A stretch of DNA of 6,367 nucleotides, from contig SKNJ01000268.1 in the NCBI GenBank assembly GCA_007120575.1, positions 1 through 6,367 on the forward strand, given 5' to 3'. Of the stretch, positions 1-5,353 are shown in pieces. Source of the stretch: Thioalkalivibrio sp. GTDB taxonomy: Bacteria > Pseudomonadota > Gammaproteobacteria > Ectothiorhodospirales > Ectothiorhodospiraceae. The notes below the pieces were generated by a model, which was given only the letters and a program-made list of their open reading frames with translations, searched no databases and had not been told where the DNA came from. Made by a program: the position numbers and the translations under genes. Position 1 is the first letter of the stretch; each line of letters starts with the position of its first letter.

Positions 1-56
1 AGGGGCAGGACGATGGTGACGAGCAGCTTGGCGCGCACACTCAACTGGGTCTTCAT
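1..56 (-). CDS. N-terminus of a membrane sensor or chemoreceptor (partial)
   Basis: Only the first 18 codons are in the window; the gene continues past base 1. The peptide reads MKTQLSVRAKLLVTIVLP: a short basic start followed by the beginning of a hydrophobic helix. The 'LSVRAKLL' pattern before the first membrane segment is common at the start of methyl-accepting chemotaxis proteins and of HAMP-containing sensor kinases or cyclases. The start is supported by an AAGGA Shine-Dalgarno (positions 65-69, minus strand) 8 bases before the ATG at 56-54. A sigma-28-like promoter sits at 114-140, which favours a chemotaxis receptor. The fragment is too short to separate a chemoreceptor from a GGDEF or histidine-kinase sensor, so no gene name is given. 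Confidence 0.6.
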   Translation of the reverse strand, partial: MKTQLSVRAKLLVTIVLP

Positions 57-64
57 ACAGCGAT

Positions 65-69
65 TCCTT
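65..69 (-). promoter_or_regulatory. Ribosome binding site of the left-edge sensor gene
   Basis: AAGGA on the minus strand with an 8-base spacer to the ATG at 56-54. It is the main evidence that this short, edge-truncated reading frame is a real gene start. Confidence 0.6.
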
Positions 70-113
70 GTGGTTCGGCCCGGTGGTCGGGCGTTTCAGG
101 AGCCATGAGCAGG

Positions 114-140
114 GTAGCGGCCGGGTGTGACAAACATTGA
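114..140 (-). promoter_or_regulatory. Candidate sigma-28 (FliA) promoter
   Basis: On the minus strand, TCAATGTT (140-133) is followed after exactly 11 bases by GCCGCTAC (121-114). The FliA consensus is TAAAGTTT or TCAAGTTT, N11, GCCGATAA. Against the TCAAGTTT form, 6 of 8 bases match in the -35 element and 6 of 8 in the -10, including the key GCCG, with ideal spacing. Transcription would start near base 107, giving a leader of about 50 bases before the ATG at 56. Chemoreceptor genes are classic FliA targets, which suits the N-terminus encoded at 1-56. This is a by-eye match only. Confidence 0.4.
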
Positions 141-146
141 GCACAA

Positions 147-162
147 TCCCCGCTTGCGGGGA
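147..162. other. GC-rich hairpin between the small membrane gene and the sensor
   Basis: TCCCCG and CGGGGA form a 6-base-pair stem around a four-base CTTG loop. It lies between the stop of the 47-residue gene (288) and the candidate promoter at 114-140, so it could end incoming minus-strand transcripts. The bases after the stem on that strand begin TTGTG and lack a proper T run, so a factor-independent terminator is only weakly supported. Confidence 0.3.
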
Positions 163-201
163 CAGCGGGGCGACTGAACGGTGGCCGGTGGTTGGGGGAT
201 G

Positions 202-278
202 GATGAAGGATGAAGGGGATAGAAGCCCGGATGAAGGGGACACCCATCATTTTCCGGCGAGGATGAAGGTGATGAAGG
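202..278. repeat. Short GATGAAGG repeats
   Basis: The octamer GATGAAGG occurs five times in 77 bases, at 202-209, 209-216, 230-237, 262-269 and 271-278 (CCTTCATC on the minus strand). Two of the copies are the start of the longer 33-base repeat. The spacing is irregular, so this is simple tandem-like sequence and not a regular array. It falls between the stop of the small membrane gene and the promoter region of the sensor gene, and no gene reads through it convincingly. Confidence 0.6.
230..262. repeat. 33-base direct repeat, copy 1
   Basis: Exact match to 271-303, in the same orientation, offset by 41 bases with 8 bases between copies. It starts with GATGAAGGGGACACCC and ends with TTTTCCGGCGAGG. 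The flanking bases differ (G versus T before, A versus T after), so the identity stops sharply at 33. This copy is non-coding and lies downstream of the 47-residue gene. The GGGGACACCCAT core resembles dispersed intergenic elements I associate from memory with REP/IS200-type transposase surroundings in gammaproteobacteria; that link is unverified and no transposase is present here. Confidence 0.85.
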
Positions 279-303
279 GGACACCCATCATTTTCCGGCG
301 AGG
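271..303. repeat. 33-base direct repeat, copy 2
   Basis: Second exact copy of the repeat at 230-262. Read on the minus strand it contains the last four codons (Leu-Ala-Gly-Lys) and the TGA stop of the 47-residue gene, then 17 bases of downstream sequence. Either the gene end was duplicated in tandem, or the gene has run into a dispersed element that supplies its stop codon. Confidence 0.85.
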
Positions 304-431
304 TAGAGCAGGCGCCCGGCGAATGCCACGCTCAGGATGATCCAGCCAAGGGGATACGGTAGAAGCCCGGTGAAGAAGGCGGTCAGGGTGGCGGAAAGCA
401 GGATGCCGAGGACGAGCAGTGGGGTGTCCAT
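288..431 (-). CDS. Small two-helix membrane protein, 47 residues
   Basis: I do not recognise this protein. It is almost wholly hydrophobic, with one segment at about residues 5-24 and another at about 27-45 separated by a Pro-Tyr-Pro turn. It ends in a short polar tail, LAGK, encoded inside the 33-base repeat. By my count about 80% of codons end in G or C, like the neighbouring genes and unlike random frame, which supports coding. The ATG at 431-429 is chosen because the peptide then begins directly with a membrane helix. TTG at 503 would add 24 polar residues and has no Shine-Dalgarno. The initiation region is odd: AGGGG is only one base from the ATG and lies inside a hairpin (433-450). It lies 98 bases after the lipoprotein gene on the same strand and may be co-transcribed. 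Confidence 0.55.
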   Translation of the reverse strand: MDTPLLVLGILLSATLTAFFTGLLPYPLGWIILSVAFAGRLLYLAGK

Positions 432-432
432 G

Positions 433-450
433 CCCCTGGGATCGCAGGGG
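433..450. other. Hairpin abutting the start codon of the small membrane gene
   Basis: CCCCTG and CAGGGG form a 6-base-pair stem with a six-base loop, ending one base before the ATG at 431 on the minus strand. In the mRNA it would bury the only G-rich ribosome-binding candidate. It could control translation or be a degenerate terminator of the upstream lipoprotein gene, although no T tract follows. Confidence 0.35.
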
Positions 451-456
451 GCGAAA

Positions 457-475
457 GGGGTTCCGTCCGGACCCC
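457..475. terminator. Possible weak terminator hairpin after the OmpA-family gene
   Basis: GGGGTTC pairs with GGACCCC (7 pairs, one of them G-T) around a five-base loop, 55 bases beyond the TGA of the lipoprotein gene at 530. On the minus strand the stem is followed by only three T residues (TTTCG), so termination would be weak and readthrough into the 47-residue gene is plausible. Confidence 0.25.
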
Positions 476-529
476 GAATCACGGGTTGGCGGACACCCCC
501 CAAGAGGTCCGGGAGGTGGGCAGTGATGC

Positions 530-1210
530 TCAGGTGGCCACCAGTGGCTCGATCATGAGTTCGACGCGGCGGTTGCGGGCCTGTCCTTCGGGGGTATGGT
601 TAGCGGCGACGGGCCGATCCGGGCCGAAACCGATTGCGACCATGCGTTCGGTTGCGATGCCGGTGTTTCGCAGGTGGCGGCCCACGGCGACGGCGCGTTG
701 TTCCGAGAGCTGCAGGTTGTAGTCGCGGCTTCCGCTGTTGTCGGTGTGGCCCGCGATGGTGATCAGGCTGGCGTGGTATTCCTCCAGCACGCGGGCAATG
801 GTGTCCAGCGCGGCCCGCATGGCGGGGTGCAGTTCGGCGCTGTTGGTGTCGAAGCTGGCGGCGCCGGGGAAGGTCAGGGTGACCCGGGTCTGGTCCCGGT
901 GCACTGCCACGTTGCTGTGGGCGAGGTCCTGGCGCAGTCGCACGGTCAGGATATCCATGTAATAGCCGAGGTTCTCGGGAATTACGGTCGCGTGGCCGCC
1001 TTCGAGCAGGACCTCTCGCTGTCCGGAGGCTTCGTCTTCGCTGCGGGCGATGCGCAGTCCATTGGCCGAGCCTGGCTGCGCGTCATCGGAGGCCGAATCT
1101 TCGATCGGGGGGGTGTTTGCTGGCTCGTCGACCGGGAGGAGGCCGCACCCCGCCACGGTCAGGAGCAGGGAAGCGCTCGCCAGAAGTGCACTGTAACGCC
1201 TGTGGATCAC
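530..1210 (-). CDS. OmpA-family (YiaD-like) outer-membrane lipoprotein
   Basis: Predicted lipoprotein of 226 residues that anchors to peptidoglycan. Residues 1-22 form a lipoprotein signal peptide with basic residues, a hydrophobic core and lipobox VAGC; Cys22 would be lipidated. Gly at +2 favours outer-membrane sorting. A flexible acidic linker (about 23-70) follows, then a YiaD-like segment beginning NLGYYMD (80-86). The OmpA C-terminal domain spans about 117-222. Asp157 in HTDNSGS and Arg172 in LSEQRA have the same 15-residue spacing as the diaminopimelate-binding pair Asp271/Arg286 of Acinetobacter OmpA, and the NRRVE signature (213-217) is present. GTG at 1210 is chosen because GAGGAA lies about 9 bases upstream and the start overlaps the phosphodiesterase stop as GTGA, implying translational coupling. 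An ATG at 1237 has no ribosome site. YiaD-like is a family resemblance only; YfiB-like signalling is an inference from context. Confidence 0.9.
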   Translation of the reverse strand: MIHRRYSALLASASLLLTVAGCGLLPVDEPANTPPIEDSASDDAQPGSANGLRIARSEDEASGQREVLLEGGHATVIPENLGYYMDILTVRLRQDLAHSNVAVHRDQTRVTLTFPGAASFDTNSAELHPAMRAALDTIARVLEEYHASLITIAGHTDNSGSRDYNLQLSEQRAVAVGRHLRNTGIATERMVAIGFGPDRPVAANHTPEGQARNRRVELMIEPLVAT

Positions 1211-2775
1211 GCGGATTCGTTCCTCGTTCGACACCATTCGCGGTACTGGTCGGCAGTCAGGGGGCGGCTGAACAGGTAGCCCTGGCCGAAGCCGACACCC
1301 TGACCCCGCAGCCAGTCCACCTGGTGCGGTGATTCGATGCCTTCGACGATGATGTCCAGCTCGAGCGAGCGTGCCATGTCGATGATGTGACCGATCACGC
1401 TGCTGGTGACCGCCTCGCTCTCGATGGCGTCGGCGAAGGTCTTGTCGATCTTCAGTGTATCCAGTTCGAAGGTTTCCAGATATGCCAGGCTGGAGTAGCC
1501 GGTCCCGAAATCGTCGATGGCGATGCGGTGACCATTGGACCGCAGGGCGCGGAGGCGTGCGCGCACGTCGTCGGTATTGAGCAGCGCGCGTTCGGTGATC
1601 TCCAGCTTGATCGCGGCGGCCGGTACGCGGGCCTGCTCGAGTGCCTGTTTCAGTGCCGAGGGGAAACGCTCCGAGGCCAGGTCCTGCCCGGTCACGTTCA
1701 GGTGGATGGCCGCGTCCGGTGCCTCGCGCAGGGCGGGGCCCAGGTCATCGAGGATTCCGCGCAGGATGGCCAGGGTCAGGTCAGTCGCCTGTCCGGTGTC
1801 CTCGGCCAGTGGCACGAACACGTCCGGTCCGATGGTCTCGTTGCCTTCGCGTGGCCAGCGGGCCAGGGCCTCGCCCCCGACGCAGCGGCCGGTGTTCAGA
1901 TCCACCAGTGGCTGATAGACAACCTGCAGTTTGCCGCGCGCGATTGCGTCGCGCAGTTCCGTGGACAGGCTGAACTGTCGACGCAGGTAGTACAGCACCA
2001 GCCATAGCCACAGGCCGACCAGCACGAGACCGGGGATGGCGGCACCGATTACGGTGGGCAGGTAGCGTTCGCGGAATTGTTCCATGGGTTGCACCGCCAC
2101 GATGTCGATCGGGAAGAGGGTCCCCAGCGAGAAGCGGCTGACGATGCGCTGCTGCTCGCGGTCCACGGTGAGCCCCACGCGGACGCTGTCCGGGTCCGGG
2201 AGCTCGGCATCCGCAGGTTGGTGCGCCATGGGCATCGACTCGACCCACAGGCCGACCTGCTGGTCGTTCAGCAGCCCCGGGGTCATCAGCATGCGCGGGT
2301 CGATCGCCACGTCGTGCTGTCGGTAACGCATCAGGAATAGCTCCACGCCGCCCACCGCGGTGTCCGCGCCGGGCCACCAGGCGATCACTCCATTGTCATA
2401 GATGCGGCTCGCCTGCGGCGGGGTCAGCGCCTGGCCTTGGACGTAGCCCGCGCCACACTGGCGTTCGGCGGCACGCCAGTAGCCGATGGCCCGGATATGC
2501 GGGCGCTGGATTGCGGCCTCCTGCAGGTGTTCCAGGTGTTGTTCCGAGCAGGGCTCCAGGGTCAGCGCGTTCAGCGCGTCCAGCAGTTCGCGGGCATCAA
2601 TGATGGCCTGTTCGGTCTGTTGCCCCAGGCGTTTGGAGAGCTCGGCGAGGCGTTGTTCCTCGGCTACCACCGACTCGTTCCAAAGGTAGGCCCCGAGCAG
2701 CACCAGTGGCAGCAGCAGGCCCAGCAGTGCGACCGCCGAAACCGAGATCAGGACCTTGTCGCGTCGGGCCGCCAT
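1207..2775 (-). CDS. CSS-motif EAL-domain cyclic-di-GMP phosphodiesterase
   Basis: Predicted inner-membrane enzyme of 522 residues that hydrolyses c-di-GMP to pGpG. A first membrane helix (about 9-32) and a second (about 240-264) enclose a periplasmic domain with two cysteines, Cys76 in PCSEQ and Cys107. These correspond in position to the redox-sensing cysteines of E. coli PdeC (528 residues, CSS domain), where disulfide formation by DsbA/DsbB represses activity. The motif here is Cys-Ser-Glu, not strict CSS. The cytoplasmic EAL domain (about 275-515) looks catalytically intact: Glu302 (EALARW), Asn360 (HLNVTG), Glu392 (KLEITE), Asp421-Asp422 (DDFGTGYSS), Lys442 (LKIDK), Glu478 (VEGIE) and Gln498 (GQGYLFSRP). 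No GGDEF domain is present. ATG at 2775 is preferred over the adjacent GTG at 2778 because GGAG sits four bases before the ATG. The stop overlaps the lipoprotein start. Confidence 0.93.
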   Translation of the reverse strand: MAARRDKVLISVSAVALLGLLLPLVLLGAYLWNESVVAEEQRLAELSKRLGQQTEQAIIDARELLDALNALTLEPCSEQHLEHLQEAAIQRPHIRAIGYWRAAERQCGAGYVQGQALTPPQASRIYDNGVIAWWPGADTAVGGVELFLMRYRQHDVAIDPRMLMTPGLLNDQQVGLWVESMPMAHQPADAELPDPDSVRVGLTVDREQQRIVSRFSLGTLFPIDIVAVQPMEQFRERYLPTVIGAAIPGLVLVGLWLWLVLYYLRRQFSLSTELRDAIARGKLQVVYQPLVDLNTGRCVGGEALARWPREGNETIGPDVFVPLAEDTGQATDLTLAILRGILDDLGPALREAPDAAIHLNVTGQDLASERFPSALKQALEQARVPAAAIKLEITERALLNTDDVRARLRALRSNGHRIAIDDFGTGYSSLAYLETFELDTLKIDKTFADAIESEAVTSSVIGHIIDMARSLELDIIVEGIESPHQVDWLRGQGVGFGQGYLFSRPLTADQYREWCRTRNESA

Positions 2776-3076
2776 CACTCTCCCGGGGAACGCTGCGGAA
2801 GGTTTTCAGCTTATCACGGGCCCCTGTGGTGCCCGCCGGGAAGCGGGACAAACGGGAAGGGTATCGAAGGTCGCGGCGGCTCCACCTCCGATAACCGTCG
2901 CCGCTGTTGGAGGGTGGCACGAATCCCCGGTCTCCGGCGCTGGCGGTACGCCCGCCGGGGATGCGATCGCACAGGTGTCTGTATTGCACGCGAACATCGG
3001 ACACTCCTGCGCCGCTTCGCCTGTGCGGCATTCTCCTGCAGGACCAGGGTGGCGGAGGTGCCTTTTGACCCGCGTT
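2776..3076. other. Intergenic region between the BCCT and phosphodiesterase genes
   Basis: About 300 bases with no well-supported gene and no strong terminator. Near the right end of the phosphodiesterase gene it carries its Shine-Dalgarno (GGGAGAG just above 2778). A 63-codon minus-strand frame (2806-2997) has a good AGGAG six bases from its ATG, but only about 65% of its codons end in G or C by my count, well below the neighbours. It is discussed as a finding and not annotated as a gene. I see no convincing -35/-10 pair for the phosphodiesterase-lipoprotein pair, although a promoter is expected here. Confidence 0.5.
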
Positions 3077-4627
3077 TCACTTGCCCCAGGGCGGTTCCAC
3101 CCCCTCGACCTGGTATTCCCGCCGGAGCGCACGCGTCAGACTGATGCAGCAGAACACCAGGATGATGGCGACCGGCAGGCCGGCGGTCAGCGACCCGGTT
3201 TGCAGGCTGTGCAATGCGCGTTCGCCGCCGACGATCAACAACGTGGCGGCCACCGCCCCTTCGGTGATGCCCCAGATGACCCGCTGACGCCTGGGCGAAT
3301 GCTTGGCGCCGCGCGAGATCAGCGCGTCGACCACATAGGTGCCAGAGGCCGAGGAGGTGATGAAATAGGTCGCGATCAGCAAGGTCGCCACCGCCGACGA
3401 CAGGGTGACCCAGGGCAGTTGCGCGAGGGTGGCGTACAGCGCCACGGTGGTGTCTTCCGCGACCGCGGAGGCGATCCCCGCACCCTCCTCGAAGAGCTCC
3501 AGGTACAGCGCGGTACCGCCAAATACCGCCATCCAGACGAATACGAACAGAGTAGGCAGGGCAAGCACCCCCACGATGAACTCGCGGATCGTCCGCCCGC
3601 GCGAGATGCGGGCGATGAAGATGCCGACGAACGGCGACCAGGCGATCCACCATGCCCAGTAGAACATGGTCCAGTCCTTCTGCCATTCCGAGCCACCGAT
3701 GGCGTCGGTGTGCAGGCTCAGTTGAATCAGCTGTTGCAGGTAGGCACCGGTGGAGTCCAGCAGGAAGCGCATGATGAACAGTGTGGGGCCGGCGAACAGC
3801 ACAAACAGCAGGAACGTCACGGCGAGGACCAGGTTGAAGACGCTGACCCATTTGAGCCCGCGGTCCAGTCCCGAGAGGACCGAGAATACTGCCACCGCAG
3901 TGATCGCGGTGATGATCCCCACTTGATACCAGTGGGACACGGGCATCCCGACGAGTACGTTGAGCCCGGTGTTGAGCTGCATGGCCCCGAAGCCCAGTGA
4001 GGTCGCCAGCCCGAACAGGGTGCCGAACACCGCGAGGACATCGATCACGTGACCGATCGGCCCGTAGATGCGGTCGCCCAGCAGCGGGTAGAAGATGGAG
4101 CGGATGGTCAGCGGCAGCCGGTGGCGGAAGCTGAAGTAGGCCACCGAAAGCCCCAGCACCACGTATACCGCCCAGGCGTGCAGTCCCCAGTGGAAGAACG
4201 TGTACACCATGGCCTGGCGCGCGGCCTCCGCGGTGCCACCTTCGGCATGCGGCGGATTCTGATAGTGCAGGATCGGCTCGGCCACGCTCCAGAACACCAG
4301 GCCGATCCCCATGCCCGCGCTGAACAGCATGGCGAACCAGGCGCCATAGCCGAATTCCGGTCGGTCGTCCGGCTGGCCCAGGCGGATGGCGCCATAGCGA
4401 CTGAATCCCAGCCATATCAGGAACACCACGAACAGCGTGACCACCAGCAGGTAACCCCAACCGAGATACTCGGTGATAAAGTCGTGGATCCCCTCGAAGA
4501 CCTCGGCCGCGATGGCCGGAAACGCGACCCCGAAGGCGACAAACACCACTACCATGATCGCGGAGGCGGTGAACACGGTCGGGTTGACCGTGGAGAAGAA
4601 TGCCTGTGGGCGGTACTGGGTCGGCAT
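3077..4627 (-). CDS. BCCT-family transporter (betaine/choline/carnitine type)
   Basis: Twelve-helix inner-membrane carrier of 516 residues, expected to import a trimethylammonium compound such as glycine betaine or choline. The glycine stretch AGMGIG (104-109) is followed by FWSVAEP. Trp147, Trp152 and Tyr155 in helix 4 have the spacing of the BetP aromatic box (Trp189, Trp194, Tyr197). The family signature in helix 8, YWAWWIAWSPFVGIFIARIS (323-342), supplies Trp326, Trp327 and Trp330, matching BetP Trp373, Trp374 and Trp377. Thr424-Ser425 matches the BetP Thr467-Ser468 sodium site, so sodium coupling is likely. The following motif reads SASG, where many relatives have an aspartate (DSG). The C-terminal tail after the last helix is only about 18 residues, far shorter than the osmosensing tail of BetP. 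An AGGTGA lies four bases before the ATG. The PEBP gene ends 51 bases upstream, so the two may share a transcript. The exact substrate cannot be assigned. Confidence 0.95.
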   Translation of the reverse strand: MPTQYRPQAFFSTVNPTVFTASAIMVVVFVAFGVAFPAIAAEVFEGIHDFITEYLGWGYLLVVTLFVVFLIWLGFSRYGAIRLGQPDDRPEFGYGAWFAMLFSAGMGIGLVFWSVAEPILHYQNPPHAEGGTAEAARQAMVYTFFHWGLHAWAVYVVLGLSVAYFSFRHRLPLTIRSIFYPLLGDRIYGPIGHVIDVLAVFGTLFGLATSLGFGAMQLNTGLNVLVGMPVSHWYQVGIITAITAVAVFSVLSGLDRGLKWVSVFNLVLAVTFLLFVLFAGPTLFIMRFLLDSTGAYLQQLIQLSLHTDAIGGSEWQKDWTMFYWAWWIAWSPFVGIFIARISRGRTIREFIVGVLALPTLFVFVWMAVFGGTALYLELFEEGAGIASAVAEDTTVALYATLAQLPWVTLSSAVATLLIATYFITSSASGTYVVDALISRGAKHSPRRQRVIWGITEGAVAATLLIVGGERALHSLQTGSLTAGLPVAIILVFCCISLTRALRREYQVEGVEPPWGK

Positions 4628-4678
4628 CAGGTCACCTGAGGCGTTGCGGGATGAACTCGGCGTGCGGGCGGCGGGGGA

Positions 4679-5137
4679 TCAGTCTTCGGGTTCGGGCGGC
4701 GGGCGCTCCATCACGCCGGTCAGGTCGGCGATTTCCAGTACGTGCCCCTGAGCGGCCTCGTCGAACTGGCTGCGGGTCGCGCCGGTCACGAGCTCGAGTT
4801 CTGTATCCAGTGCAAGGACGCGGAATCGGTAGTGGTGGCTACCCTCCGGCGGCGCGGGTCCCAGGTAGCCGACCTTGCCAAAGGCATCCATACCGACCTG
4901 GCCTTCTTCGGGGAGCGTGACGGCGTCCAGATGGGCGGTGGTTACGGGCAGATTCCATACCAGCCAGTGGGTGACCGGTCCGAGGGGCGAGTCCAGGTCC
5001 TCGAGCAGGATGGCCAGGCTGCGCGCCTGCGCGGGCACGTCGCGAATCTCCAGGGGCGGGAGCTCGTTCTCGTTCGGGGCGGAGGCGCTCCAGGGGATCG
5101 GTTCGCCATCCTTGAATGCGGGACTGAATAGCTGCAT
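4679..5137 (-). CDS. YbhB/YbcL-type PEBP-family protein
   Basis: Single-domain protein of 152 residues resembling E. coli YbhB (about 158 residues), a bacterial relative of phosphatidylethanolamine-binding / Raf-kinase-inhibitor proteins. Family landmarks are the start MQLFSPAFKDGEPIP, the ligand-pocket segment EDLDSPLGPVTHW (46-58) where many relatives have DPDAP, the NLP at 62-64, and FGKVGYLGPAPPEGSHHY (86-103) with the conserved Gly-Pro-Pro and His residues of the anion-binding pocket. It ends in a Pro/Glu-rich tail. No signal peptide is present, so it should be cytoplasmic. The cellular function of bacterial members is not settled. The ATG at 5137 is chosen because it matches the family start and has AGGAA three bases upstream. 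An ATG at 5173 would add 12 residues and has no ribosome site. The BCCT gene follows after 51 bases. Confidence 0.93.
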   Translation of the reverse strand: MQLFSPAFKDGEPIPWSASAPNENELPPLEIRDVPAQARSLAILLEDLDSPLGPVTHWLVWNLPVTTAHLDAVTLPEEGQVGMDAFGKVGYLGPAPPEGSHHYRFRVLALDTELELVTGATRSQFDEAAQGHVLEIADLTGVMERPPPEPED

Positions 5138-5353
5138 GGGTTCCTGTTCCGGTCGCCCGGTTTTCTGAACCATCGCCCGGGTTGGCGGGGCCGGTCAACC
5201 GGAGCCGAGGATTTGAAATGAAGGGCGGATGGCGATCCCCGTATTCCGGGCGCGGGGGGTGGCGCCGCTTCGCTTGCAAGGCAGGCCCCTGCACGTTGCG
5301 GGCAAGCTCGAGGGCGCCCATGTCGGGTGGCGCCGGCGGCCCAGGGGCCCCGG
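5138..5353. other. Intergenic region upstream of the PEBP gene
   Basis: 216 bases with no supported gene. It holds a short dyad CCGGTCAACCGG (5191-5202), 53 bases before the PEBP start, which could be an operator. Paired GGCGCC hexamers (5313-5318 and 5329-5334) and a GGGGCCCC palindrome (5344-5351) lie just after the stop of the 102-residue gene. None of these stems is followed by a T tract on the minus strand, so a factor-independent terminator is not demonstrated. Confidence 0.4.

Noticed and set aside
126..145. CRP-like site TGTGA...GCACA
   Set aside because: The half-sites are separated by 10 bases, not the 6 required for CRP, and the right arm is not TCACA.
53..250. 65-codon minus-strand frame starting MMGVPFI
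   Set aside because: It begins inside the 33-base repeat, reads His/Pro/Ser-rich low-complexity sequence from the CCTTCATC repeats, and overlaps the sensor start and promoter region.
230..303. CRISPR array
   Set aside because: Only two repeat copies with an 8-base gap, one copy overlapping a gene end, and no cas genes; this is a direct duplication or dispersed repeat.
432..503. Longer version of the small membrane protein starting at TTG 503
   Set aside because: TTG without a ribosome site, and it would place 24 polar residues before the first helix with no signal character.
596..1279. Plus-strand open frame of about 227 codons
   Set aside because: Antisense shadow of the OmpA-family gene; no ribosome site or recognisable domain.
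2756..4000. Long plus-strand open frame of about 414 codons
   Set aside because: It lies antisense across the BCCT gene and the intergenic gap, reads Arg/Gly/Asp/Gln-rich low-complexity protein without motifs, and is explained by the high GC of the true gene.
2814..4460. Long minus-strand open frame of about 548 codons in another frame of the BCCT gene
   Set aside because: Arg/Gly/His/Pro-rich composition with no domain; the overlapping frame encodes an unmistakable BCCT carrier.
5138..5173. N-terminal extension of the PEBP protein from the ATG at 5173
   Set aside because: No Shine-Dalgarno precedes it, and the 12 extra residues (rich in Arg, Pro, Gln and Glu) are absent from the family; the ATG at 5137 matches the usual start and has AGGAA.
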